Shown: positions 54,242 through 63,600 of the stretch, one piece after another
How positions within the stretch are numbered: the first letter of the stretch is position 1
How the letters are laid out: the number at the start of each line of letters is the position of its first letter
Source of the DNA: Nostoc sp. NMS9
GTDB taxonomy: Bacteria; Cyanobacteriota; Cyanobacteriia; Cyanobacteriales; Nostocaceae
Assembly (NCBI RefSeq): GCF_017114995.1
Contig: NZ_JABXKL010000039.1
Location: forward strand, 186,001-250,000
Direction: 5' to 3'
DNA: 64,000 nucleotides
Program-made: the position numbers and the translations under genes
Notes under the pieces: generated by a model
Seen by the model: the letters and a program-made list of their open reading frames with translations, nothing else
Told to the model about the DNA's origin: nothing
Database searches by the model: none

Positions 54242-55909
54242 TCAGGACTCAGGATTAGATAAGCCTTCAAAGGCAGGACAGTAACCTTCGAGAGTTACCT
54301 TAAAGTTATATAACGGGGAAGCTGGGTTCCAACACCGCTGCCCTCTTTGATGTCGGCAAGTACCACAACAGTCTACATCGGCCCATGTATAGCGATCGCT
54401 GTTTTGGTTGAGCAGTTCTCGTTGAGACAATCCCCTTAATACTAATTCTTCCCCTTGCCAACGAGCTTCGATTAAACCAGTATCGGCAAATTGCCGCCAA
54501 CGCGTATCGGCAGTAATCACATTGGGTAGGGTGATTGTGATTACTGTTCCTAACTCTGTCAGTTCGCCTTCGTAGTTAGTTTCAGGTGCTGCTGGTTGTA
54601 AAAACGTGTCGCCGATGGGCAGTTCTACTAAGGTATCAGCCGCCGGGGAATGTACATGGTAGCGGTTTTGCAACTCTTCTAAGCTAGTCAGGTCTGCCAA
54701 GTAGGCAGGGGAACCGTGGACAAAAATGACGTGCTGGGGCCGCAAATTATGAATTAGCTGCGTAGTACCAGGGCCATCACTATGTTGAGCTAAGAGATAG
54801 GTTTCAATAGTGGTGGGCGCTAAATATTCTTTGTTAACTTTTATATCAATTTTTTCTGGTAGGAGAATCAGCCAAGGCCCGGTGTCTAATTGGCAGTGTT
54901 CACCTAAATCAGATGTCGAGTCGGTGAGGACAATACAAGGTGACTTGCCCACTGTGGAACGATGTTCTGGTTGTAACCGACGCACGCGGGGACGCACCCG
55001 TTCATCCCAAAACAACGGTTGATGGCGGGCGAAGTTCTGTACCGATGGGGGAAGATGGGGTAGCAGTTCAAGATATGCATCACATCCAGTGGCGACAGCA
55101 CCATCTACCCAAATATCTAAATCTCGGCCGGTGAAGTGGTGATGCGATCGCAAGAGCATTAATAATTCTTGACCCAATCCTAAAGCCGGGGTGGGAAGGA
55201 TTACAGAACAATGGTCAATGATCGCTCGATTAATTCGCTCGGCTAATTGATTTTCTTGGTTGCGGCGATGAGGATGACGGGATGTGCCATAAGTACCTTC
55301 AATAATTAGCACATCCAAGTCTAAACCCCGCAGTTCCTCTAAACGCAAACCTTCTACTAGTCGGGAGTTCGATAAGAAAAAGTCCCCTGTATACAGTAGC
55401 TTGTAAGTACGCTGCTGGGTGGTGTAGGTCAGGAGAATTGCCACTGCTCCTGGTAAATGCCCTGCGGGAAATAATTCTGCCACCAAACCATCTTGGAATT
55501 CCACTGGCGATCGCAATGGTAAGGCATGACAAAATTGGGAAATTTTCTCAGGGTCTTCGTCTACCCAATTCAGTGGTAGTAACTTGCTAGTTACCTCACT
55601 ACCATAAATCGGTAACTTTGGAAAAGCTTTATGCAGCGCCAGTAAGCCTTTAGCGTGATCTGGGTGGGCATGACTAATCAAAACTAAATCTGCTGGTAGG
55701 GGCGAACTAGTTCCACGTACCGATTTAGTAAGCCCTTTAGCCAGCGATGAAATATCTTCCAAACCACAGTCCAAGAGGATGCGGTGTGGCCCCATTTTCA
55801 CCAATAAACACACGCCCTCATTGTCATGCTGAACACTATAGGGCAAACATTCTAATTCACTACCCGCTTCTGCATCTACGCGAGAGGATGCCGATAGATT
55901 ATCCCTCAT
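54242..55909 (-). CDS. MBL/beta-CASP family ribonuclease-like protein
   Basis: This 555-residue protein has the metallo-beta-lactamase motif LVLISHAHPDHAKGLLAL, the later metal ligands HLPGAVAILL and YTGDFFLSNSRL, and beta-CASP features: LPTPALGLGQELLMLL (motif A region), AQHSDGPGTTQLI (His) and PQHVIFVHGSPA (RNA-metabolism end). A C-terminal Cys cluster, CGTCRHQRGQRCWNP and YCPAF, probably binds zinc and is an add-on. These enzymes process RNA. It is distinct from RNase J in domain ends. GGGAGGAGAGC precedes ATG 55909. Confidence 0.88.
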   Translation of the reverse strand: MRDNLSASSRVDAEAGSELECLPYSVQHDNEGVCLLVKMGPHRILLDCGLEDISSLAKGLTKSVRGTSSPLPADLVLISHAHPDHAKGLLALHKAFPKLPIYGSEVTSKLLPLNWVDEDPEKISQFCHALPLRSPVEFQDGLVAELFPAGHLPGAVAILLTYTTQQRTYKLLYTGDFFLSNSRLVEGLRLEELRGLDLDVLIIEGTYGTSRHPHRRNQENQLAERINRAIIDHCSVILPTPALGLGQELLMLLRSHHHFTGRDLDIWVDGAVATGCDAYLELLPHLPPSVQNFARHQPLFWDERVRPRVRRLQPEHRSTVGKSPCIVLTDSTSDLGEHCQLDTGPWLILLPEKIDIKVNKEYLAPTTIETYLLAQHSDGPGTTQLIHNLRPQHVIFVHGSPAYLADLTSLEELQNRYHVHSPAADTLVELPIGDTFLQPAAPETNYEGELTELGTVITITLPNVITADTRWRQFADTGLIEARWQGEELVLRGLSQRELLNQNSDRYTWADVDCCGTCRHQRGQRCWNPASPLYNFKVTLEGYCPAFEGLSNPES

Positions 55910-56040
55910 GCTCTCCTCCCCTCAAACCTCATCATCATGGACATATCCCAAAAGCCAAAAGTTACACAAATTTTGCTTTTGTGACTTAGGGGTAAGTTTT
56001 ATCGTGCGCCCCTACACCCTGAGAATACGGATTTTTGATT

Positions 56041-56139
56041 GGGGAGGACGCCTGCACCGAACCCGCACTGGTTCGGAAAGGTGGGCTAACGAGAACCTAT
56101 CAAACTAGTAGCTCAAGGAGTTTGCCTCTAGTTTCTTTT
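56041..56139 (+). ncRNA. Candidate small structured RNA
   Basis: Two hairpins lie in a GC-richer patch. CCGAACC/GGTTCGG (56057-56076) has a six-base loop. AAACTAG/CTAGTTT (56102-56134) is followed by CTTTTCCCTTT. The patch sits upstream of the beta-CASP gene start, so on the minus strand it could be part of that leader instead. I do not recognise a known RNA: the signal recognition particle and RNase P conserved cores are absent. The surrounding region 55910-56211 has no credible ORF. Confidence 0.3.
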
Positions 56140-56211
56140 CCCTTTACAAGTTTTGAGCGCTCTTAGCCAACTCACCCTCCGGGAAGTCGATCGAGCGTCT
56201 ACAGATTTATC

Positions 56212-56334
56212 TCAATGTGCAGAGCCATTGCCATGATAGTTATCTGAATCATAGAATCCATTCTTCGTGCCAAAAAATAAGCACGAAAGCGTAAATATAA
56301 CTGTTAATCCAGCTAGAATCAGCTTTACATCCAT
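56212..56334 (-). CDS. 40-residue single-helix membrane protein
   Basis: An unbroken frame from ATG 56334 encodes MDVKLILAGLTVIFTLSCLF, then FGTKNGFYDSDNYHGNGSAH and TGA. One N-terminal membrane helix is followed by an aromatic, His-rich tail. I recall a very similar tail (FYDSD-YHGNGSAH) in tiny conserved cyanobacterial proteins, so this is most likely a real gene that length filters miss. AAGG lies 12 bases upstream. Thylakoid location is only an inference. Confidence 0.75.
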   Translation of the reverse strand: MDVKLILAGLTVIFTLSCLFFGTKNGFYDSDNYHGNGSAH

Positions 56335-56565
56335 TTGTCTGCTGCCCTTTACTCAAAGACTTTCCTATATTAATTTAGTGCTTCCGCAATCAAACGGAAT
56401 CACTAGAAAATCTTTACTATGCTTATATGGATTGGGCAATAGGTAAATTTACCGCAATCAGTCAGATTGTAGAACCTTTCGGTCAAGCTGTCTATCCATT
56501 TAGATGTAAAGCAATATGACAGAGCAATCCTCTACAGCCCGTAAAAATCTTCATCTAAAATCTGC

Positions 56566-57003
56566 TCAAGCGAAAAAGGACAAACCAACCGTGGGATACT
56601 CACTTTTTTCCGGTATCCGAATCCCAAACTTAGCTAGCTTACCTTCCTTAATCCCTAGCTTTCGAGCATCTGGGTAGGCTTTTTCCACTGCCTCTGTTAG
56701 AAAACTTTTTAGAGAAGGAGTATCTGTCAAATTATTCAGAACTCGCTGACGATGTTCCAATATTGAGCTATACCAGCTGACTTTCATGCTATCGGGGACA
56801 TCATACTGAACGCGTAACTTGAATAAATTTGCCAACAAAATTGTCAGATTGCTTTTGAGCGCATTTTTTTCTGCTTTACCCAAATCAACTAATTCCTCAA
56901 TCAAATGCTCAATATCCAACGCCTCAAATTCATGATTCTGTAACTGTTGAATGGTTTGCTCAATCCATAATTGCAAATCTTGATCGTACAGCGGGTTAGG
57001 CAT
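56566..57003 (-). CDS. DUF29 family protein
   Basis: This 145-residue protein has the DUF29 pattern: YDQDLQLWIEQTIQQLQNHE, FEALDIEHLIEELVDLGKAEK, then LFKLRVQYD and SWYSSILEHRQRVLNNL. The family is expanded in cyanobacteria, mostly helical, cytoplasmic, and without known function. It starts 16 bases after the decayed NACHT gene, with AGGAG about 13 bases before the ATG. Confidence 0.9.
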   Translation of the reverse strand: MPNPLYDQDLQLWIEQTIQQLQNHEFEALDIEHLIEELVDLGKAEKNALKSNLTILLANLFKLRVQYDVPDSMKVSWYSSILEHRQRVLNNLTDTPSLKSFLTEAVEKAYPDARKLGIKEGKLAKFGIRIPEKSEYPTVGLSFFA

Positions 57004-57018
57004 TTCTCAGATTAACTC

Positions 57019-58452
57019 CTAACTATTCAATATTCCAACTTTGGTGTCGGCGGCGTATTGAATCAATTCTTCCCGCAGTTTTTTGGCTGCATCTATCTCA
57101 AGTAAGGTTGCTAGCAAGAAATAAACACCACGAAATCGCGGATCGCCCATTGTATCAACTAATAGTCCTTCGGCGGCATCAGTTTCGCCGAGAAAGTTTT
57201 GCACCAAGAAGAAATCCATGATTTTATCGTGGCGGAAATACCATTCTTTCTTCGCTTCGCCTTTTTCATCTTGCCACTGACAGCTGACTACCATTTTGTA
57301 TTTCTCGTCTTCTAAAGACATTGCAACTTGGTGAAATTCATCCCCAGGTAAGGCTTGTTTGTCTTCGAGTCGCATTCGGTAGACGGCGGCGGAAAATCTT
57401 TTGAGCGGAAATTCTTGTTTCCATTCTTGCAGGTATTCTGCCGCCATCAGGTTGTATTGCTGTTCTTGCAGGCGAAATAAGTTTGGCTGTTTACCTTGTG
57501 ATAACATCAGCGCTACCACAGTTAAATCCATTGGATTGGAAAGAATGCGGCGGATAGCATCTAATTCTTCTTTGGCTTGCTGGTTGTTGAGGACTTCTGT
57601 TAAATAATTAGTGCAAGCTTTGGTGTAATCAGCACCTTGAATTTTGGCATCTTTGGGGAGTCGTGGCTGACGGGAGATCAAAAACTCTTGAATTTGTTGT
57701 TGGTCAAGGGGCTGCAAGTAGTAGGTTTTGGCTGTTGAGGGGGGTGTCCACTCTAGGGGCTGGGTAGTCATGATAATGTTGCCCCGGAAATAGCTTTCGA
57801 CAAACTGGCAGATTTTGGCGCGTGTGTCGGCGGTAACTTCGTTGAGTCCGTCGATGCAGATATCTATCGCGCCACTGTAAATGAGGTTTTTCAGGAAGCC
57901 GGCATCTTGGGCTTGGTCGTGTAGCTTGTCTTGGATGGCTTCAATTACGCCTTTATGACATTTCTGAGCGGGTAGGTAAACGACTATGCGCTCTTCGTTT
58001 TTCAACAGATGACGGAGAAACATCGACTTGCCTAAGCCGGAATCTCCTTCTAAGATAATTTGTCCTTGAATACTGGGTAATGCTGGGGTAATTGGCAGGA
58101 TTTTTCCTGATGCGGGAACTTTGACTTTTGATTCTGGGAAGTATGATTGGTCATAAAAATTATCTAAGCCGGCGTCGGCTAATAAAGAAGGTTTGAAGGG
58201 TTCAAATAATTTGCGGCGGAAGGGGGGAAACCAGGTGAGGAGAAAGCCGACATAGCCCACGCCAAGAATACGGCGTACCCAAGGGTTCCAGAAGAAGATG
58301 GCTTGGACTTGGGGAAATTTGGGGTAGGCAAAGATGAGGGCTAGCCAAAAGACAATGTGAATGATGATGGTGTTTCTGGCTTTGGAAAACCACTGCCAAC
58401 CCTCAAGGTTACTTATCTGTGACTGCACCGCATAAGCTTTATTCGGGTACAA
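57019..58452 (-). pseudogene. NACHT-type NTPase fragment, 3' part of a broken HEAT-NACHT gene
   Basis: The 477-codon frame has two membrane helices (about residues 25-45 and 60-75), Walker A LEGDSGLGKSMFLRHLL and Walker B IDICIDGLNEV, as in STAND/NACHT signal-transducing ATPases. It would start at a TTG with no ribosome-binding site. Reading further upstream in the same frame, homologous-looking sequence continues (SLQWQDIGLL, then a TAA at 58479-58477, then SHYKNLETLYPNKAY). The natural protein therefore began in the HEAT-repeat frame at 58413-59462 and is now split by a frameshift near the six-T run at 58510 and by this stop. Residual expression cannot be excluded. Confidence 0.75.
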
Positions 58453-59462
58453 AGTTTCGAGGTTCTTGTAGTGGGATTATAGCAAACCAATATCTTGCCA
58501 TTGCAATGAACTTTTTTGTTCTCGGCAACTATTGAAATTTGTTCTGCTAAATCTTCTCTTAATCTCTCCAGGTCTTTACTAGGTTCCCAGGCTTTGAGAA
58601 AAACCTCCAGCGTTTTCTTACCTTCATCGTGGGTGAGTTGCTCAGGAATCGCTTTTTTCTCAGATCTGGCCAGCCATGTCAGTAGCGTTTCTACTTCATC
58701 TGTGCCGCCACTTAGGAAATAGGTTAAAAATCGCCACTCTTCAAATTCTGATTGACCTGCGTAATAGACGATATCCAGAATTACAACAATATTATTTAGG
58801 TTCAATTGTTCTATCTTCCCCAATGCATAAGCTGTACTGGAACGAGGATAAAAGTCAAGAGTTTTATCCTTGAGGAAGTCGAGGATGTCTTTGACGTAGG
58901 GTTTGGCTGCCTCCCCCAAATTTCCCAATCCCTCTGTTACACCGTAACGAACAGTTGAGTCAACGGATTTATCCTTGAGGATGTCAGTGATGTCTTTAAC
59001 GTAGGGTTTAGCAGCCTCCCCCAAATCTCCTAATGCCTCTGCTGCACCGGAACGAATCCAGGGGGAAACGGTTTTATCCTTGAGGATGTTAGCAATGTCT
59101 TTAACGTAGGGTTTGGCAGCCTCCCCCAGATTTCCTAATGCCACTGCTGCACCGGAACGAACAAAGTCCTCAACAGTTTTATCTTTGAGGAAGTTGAGGA
59201 TGTCTTTGATGTAGGGTTTGGCTGCCTCTCCCATATTTCCCAAGTCCACTGCTGCACTGTAACGAAAACCAGAGTCAACGGTTTTATCCTTGAGGAAGTC
59301 GAAGATTTCTTTAATGTAGGGTTTTGCAGCCTCCCCCAGATTTTCTAATGCCGATGCTGCACTGGAACGAACATTTGAGTCAACAGTTTTATCCTTGAGG
59401 ATGTCAGCGATGTCTTTGACGTAAGGTTTGGCAGCCTCCCTTTTTAAGAGGGGTTGGGGGGA
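58413..59462 (-). pseudogene. HEAT-repeat part of broken HEAT-NACHT gene, 5'-truncated
   Basis: The open frame encodes six nearly identical 35-residue helical repeats (each starting EAAKPYVKDI and ending in ALGNLG), then a unique segment (YFLSGGTDEVETLLTWLARS). The repeats are similar enough at DNA level to imply recent tandem growth. The 5' end is lost: upstream of the first repeat the sequence switches to a C-rich dispersed repeat (about 59441-59467) with TGA at 59463-59465. The only in-frame start is an internal GTG at 59249. The 3' end runs out of frame relative to the NACHT part after a six-T run near 58510. Confidence 0.75.
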
Positions 59463-59467
59463 TCAAA
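59441..59467. repeat. C/G-rich dispersed repeat at broken HEAT gene
   Basis: Plus-strand TTTTTAAGAGGGGTTGGGGG followed by GATC is one copy of the TTAAGGGGGGTTAGGGGGGATC-type repeat. A second diverged copy at about 59511-59537 overlaps the 3' end of the DUF559 gene, and further copies lie at 59963-60042. Confidence 0.8.
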
Positions 59468-59513
59468 AGTCTGTGGCACAACTCTAGAAGACTTGTGTGT
59501 ACACCGTAGCTTT

Positions 59514-59900
59514 TTAAGGGGTGCTAGGGGGGATCAGACACTGTATCTGCTCACACACACTATCAAACTGATTTAAAACTTGACTATTTGTAAACCTAAT
59601 AATCTTTAAACCATAGCCTTCCAAAATGTTTGTTCTCTCCAGATCATAATCTTGACCTTCATCTGTAAAATGGCTATCCCCATCAACTTCAATCACTGTT
59701 TTTAAAGTAGGACAGTAGAAATCAACTATGAAATGATTAATCGGTCGTTGTCTTAAAACCCGAAATTGAAAATTTCTCAAATATTCATACCACAGCTTTT
59801 TTTCTGCTGGGGTCATATTTTTACGAAGTTCTTTCGCTCTTTCTACAAGCTTTGGATTGTAAGGTAAATGGTGATTGCTGCTATTGAGTTGGTTTGTCAT
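59514..59900 (-). CDS. DUF559 endonuclease-domain protein (Vsr-like fold)
   Basis: This 128-residue protein has the DUF559 pattern: AKELRKNMTPAEKKLWYEYL, then FRVLRQRPINHFIVDFYCP, the catalytic-type TVIEVDGDSH (PD-(D/E)XK / Vsr-like), and IIRFTNSQVL. Its last codons (LIPPSTP) and stop come from a dispersed C-rich repeat. Several more copies of that repeat lie just past its start. The arrangement resembles a small nuclease travelling with its repeats. The target is unknown. Confidence 0.88.
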   Translation of the reverse strand: MTNQLNSSNHHLPYNPKLVERAKELRKNMTPAEKKLWYEYLRNFQFRVLRQRPINHFIVDFYCPTLKTVIEVDGDSHFTDEGQDYDLERTNILEGYGLKIIRFTNSQVLNQFDSVCEQIQCLIPPSTP

Positions 59901-59962
59901 ATTTTTTAGTGTTTATACCCCCTACCCAATACTGCGTAGGTTTTGGTGCATAGTCATTCGAG

Positions 59963-60042
59963 ATCCCCCCTAACCCCCCTTAAAAAAGGGGGGAACTAGA
60001 ATCAAAGTCCCCCTTCTTAAGGGGGACTTAGGGGGATCTCAA
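59963..60042. repeat. Pair of C/G-rich palindromic repeats upstream of DUF559 gene
   Basis: AGATCCCCCCTAACCCCCCT followed by TAAAAAAGGGGGG and, after a short spacer, CCCCCTTCTTAAGGGGGACT then TAGGGGGATCT form palindromes with GATC at the outer ends. They are the same family as 59441-59467, here intact and in mirror arrangement. Confidence 0.85.
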
Positions 60043-60080
60043 ACTATTTGCTACATCACTAAAGGCTTTTAAAAAATCCT

Positions 60081-60557
60081 TTAAGAATCGACAGCAGCTT
60101 TAGCCGATTTACTTTTTATAGCTTTAAACCGATCGCCTAATTGTTCAGCAATAGTTTTTAAACCTGGAGTTTTCTTAGCAGCAGTCTTCACGTAATCATA
60201 AACTGTCAAGCTGCTACCCATTGCTTCGCTACTGACAGCCATTAGGGTATCATCTACTTGTTCTGTCAGTTGTCGCAGTCCAATCAAAACTTCGGTGAGG
60301 TTAGCGGCTAGTTGATAATCCCGCACAAATTCATCTAAATCAAAACTGGCTGGTAAAATGTCTCGGTTAGATTGGGCAGCAATCAAGCTAGTGTTGACAA
60401 AAGCTAGTCTTTTATCGCCCATCTTAAATAAGTTGCGTCGTTCTTCTGCACTCAGAGTCACGAGAAAAGGTAACTTTGCTTCAATAGTCGCAAAGGCTGC
60501 TTTAATTTCTTGGATATCTGCTGGGGAAAGGGAAGCGGTAATGTTTTGGTAAGGCAT
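60081..60557 (-). CDS. Hypothetical four-helix-type protein
   Basis: This 158-residue soluble protein is not recognised. It starts MPYQNITASLSPADIQEIKA and contains ERRNLFKMGDKRLAFVN and a long helical middle (FVRDYQLAANLTEVLIGLRQ). The C-terminus is Lys/Ala-rich (AIKSKSAKAAVDS). Helix content and length suggest a four-helix bundle. It stands alone between repeats. Confidence 0.75.
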   Translation of the reverse strand: MPYQNITASLSPADIQEIKAAFATIEAKLPFLVTLSAEERRNLFKMGDKRLAFVNTSLIAAQSNRDILPASFDLDEFVRDYQLAANLTEVLIGLRQLTEQVDDTLMAVSSEAMGSSLTVYDYVKTAAKKTPGLKTIAEQLGDRFKAIKSKSAKAAVDS

Positions 60558-60639
60558 TAGTTATTTACTCAGGTGAATCTGTTTGTTATGATTCCCACTG
60601 GTAAATGCGATCGCACAATAGGCACAGGGGCAAAAGCAA

Positions 60640-60690
60640 TACGGTTCGGTTAAGGAGACGCGATAAATCGCCGTCTCTACAATTATTGGC
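60640..60690. repeat. Copy of the GGTTAAGG-GAGACGCGAT repeat
   Basis: GGTTCGGTTAAGGAGACGCG followed by ATAAATCGCCGTCTC is a hairpin (GAGACG..CG/CGTCTC) that matches part of the MITE interior at about 13310-13380. Confidence 0.75.
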
Positions 60691-63600
60691 GCGATGGTTT
60701 TTTGCCAAAGCCATAGCGGAGTGTATGCATAATCCAAGTTTGGAAGTTGTCAATGTAGCTAAATATCACTGGCACTACTAGCAGTGTCAGCAGGGTGGAT
60801 GTTGTGAAACCGCCCATAATGGCTATTCCCATTGGTTGGCGAACTTCAGAACCAGCGCCAATTCCTAATGCTAAAGGTAGAGTCCCGGCGATCGTTGCCA
60901 GAGAAGTCATTAAAATCGGGCGCAGACGTGACACACCTGATTCAATGAGTGCCTGACGCTGGGTTTTGCCTTCTTGCATGTTGATGATTGTATAGTCAAC
61001 TAACAGAATCGAGTTTTTGGTGACAATCCCCAACAGCAGGATGATACCAATCAAGGCATAAAGCCCCAAGGGTTTTTGGGCAACCATCAATGCTACCAAT
61101 GCGCCGCCTAAACAAAAGGGCAAGGCTGCCATAATCGACAATGGATGGAGAAAGTTGTTATACAGCAGCACCAGAATTGCATAGATACACATTAATGCCA
61201 GCCCTAATGCACTGCCAAAGCGACCGAAAATATCTTGCATAATTTTGGCACTACCTGATGGTTGCTGTACTACTCCTGGCGGTAAGTTTTGCATCGCAGG
61301 TAGTTCATTGATTGTCTGGACTGCCTGTCCCAAAGAAATCCCTTGTAAGTTGGCTTCTACAGCTACTTGACGGGCGCGATCGTAACGGTTGATGGTAGCA
61401 GGGCCGCTACCAAAGCGGATATCTGCCACTGCTATGAGAGGAATCAATCTACCATTTTGACTGGGGACTTGCAGATTTGTGATTGTGTTGATATCAACAC
61501 GCGCTTGCGGATCGATTTGCACACGAATGGGGATTTGGCGATCGCTTAAATTAAATTTTGCCAAGTTGGCCTCATTATCGCCGATGGTGGCAAGGGAAGC
61601 AGTACGAGCGATCGCTTGCACTGTCACCCCTAAATCTGCTGCCCGTTGCGGGTTAGGAATTATCAAAATCTCTGGTTTTACCAAACTTGCAGTGGAAGCC
61701 ACTTCTACCAATCCAGCTATGGATCGCATCTGCTTTTCTAAGGCATCAGCAGCTTGATTCAATGCTTCGGGATTTTCACTTCTGAGGACAATTGATAAAG
61801 CTTTACGACTGTCACCCGGTGACTGACTTTGAAAACTAATTCTAGCGCCTGGTATTTGTTCAAAGTTAGGACGCACTTGTTCCTCAAACTGTTTTTGGGA
61901 AATATTTCGTTCCTCTCTGGGTTTAAGATTAATCGCAAGGGTTGCAGAATTGATCTCTTCTGTTGCTAGTACACGTTCAACTACTGGGTTTTGTCGGATG
62001 ATATCAGTCGCTTGTGTGACTACTTTGTTAACGTCTGACAAAGTGGAACCAGGAGGTAATTCTATAGATACGTTGGAAATTCCAAAGTCGCCATCATCAA
62101 CGAAACCTTTGGGAATCAAGGGAACCAGCATCAGACTGGCAATAAAAAAAGCTAAAGCGATCGCCATTGTTGTCAATCTATGGTGTAACGCCCACTGTAA
62201 AAGCGATCTATAAGGTTGAAAGCCTTGACGCTTTTCATCTCCAAGTTTTCTACTTCCGTTCCCGCCACCTGGAAGTATAAATTTAAAATTAAAGAATTTT
62301 ACTACTCCCCTGTTCCTCTGCCCCTCTGCCCCTCTGCCCCCCTGCCCCTCTGCCTCCTTTAAAAGATACGCCCCCATCATCGGCGTAACCATCCGCGCTA
62401 CAAGAGTTGAGAAAATTGTGGAAACGGCAACGGTAACGCCAAATGGTTGAAAAAATTGTCCTGGAATCCCACCCATAAAGGCAACTGGCATAAACACTGC
62501 AATAATAGTCGCTGAACTTGCGATTACCGCTAACCCTACTTCGTCGGAAGAGTCAAAAGCAGCTTCCCAAGCTGACTTGCCCATAGCGATATGCCGTTCC
62601 ATGTTTTCAATTTCTACAACGGCATCATCAACTAAGTTGCCCACCGCCAGCGCTAATGCCAACAAAGTCATGTTATTGAGGGTGTAACCAAGGGCTTGCT
62701 GCACTGCGAAGGTGGGAATTATTGATAGGGGTAAGGCAACAGCGGTAATTAATGTTGCTCGCCAGTCACGCAAAAACACTAAAATAACGATGACCGCCAG
62801 CATAGAGGCTTGAATCAACTCATCAATGGTGCTTTGGTAAGATTGGCGGACAATATCAGCTCTAGTAAAAATTAAATCCAGCTTGACATCTGGAGGAAGG
62901 TTTTTTTCCAGTTGTTTGACTGCTGCTTTCACTCCTTCTTCCACAGTCACCAGAACGCTGCCAGTACTACGTAAAACTTGAAAAGCTACTACGGGTTGAT
63001 TATTCAAACGGGCGGCTTGGCGCACGTCACCAAATTTATCTTCTACAGTTCCCAGGCTAGATAACGGTACAGAACCACCTTGTGGTAAAACGATTTCATA
63101 GGTTTTCAAAATATCCACACTGACGGCACTTCCTAAAGTACGGATACTTTGTTCGCTACCACCAACTTCGGCACGTCCGCCAGGTAAGTTAATGTTCAAA
63201 GCACGGATTTGGTCGTTTACCTGAGTGGCGGTAATTGCTAAAGCTTGTAAGCGGTCTGGATTAAGATTAATGCGAATTTCTCGGTCAACACCACCCACGC
63301 GCTGAATTTGTGCTACACCACGAACTCCTAACAAGGCGCGGCTAATGGTTTGGTCTACGAGATTGCTTAATTCTTCTACAGAACGCCGATCTGATTTAAC
63401 TGCGTAGGTAATCACCGGGCCGCCGGAAAATTCCAGGCGTTCCACAATGGGGTCGTTGATATCTTGGGGTAAATCTTGACGAATTTGAGCGATCGCATTT
63501 CTAACATCATTGGTGGCGCGATCGCTATCTGTACCCAAAACGAAATTGATTGTCGTCTTAGAATTCCCATCGCTGACAGTGGAAATCATGTAATCGATAT

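Noticed and set aside
56041..56139. Identity of the double hairpin as signal recognition particle RNA or RNase P RNA
   Set aside because: The conserved GGAAGGAAGCAGC-type core and the RNase P core sequences are absent, so only a generic candidate RNA is listed.
59249..59462. Internal GTG at 59249 as true start of an intact HEAT protein
   Set aside because: In-frame HEAT repeats continue upstream of it for about 70 codons up to a repeat junction, so it is internal to a truncated gene.
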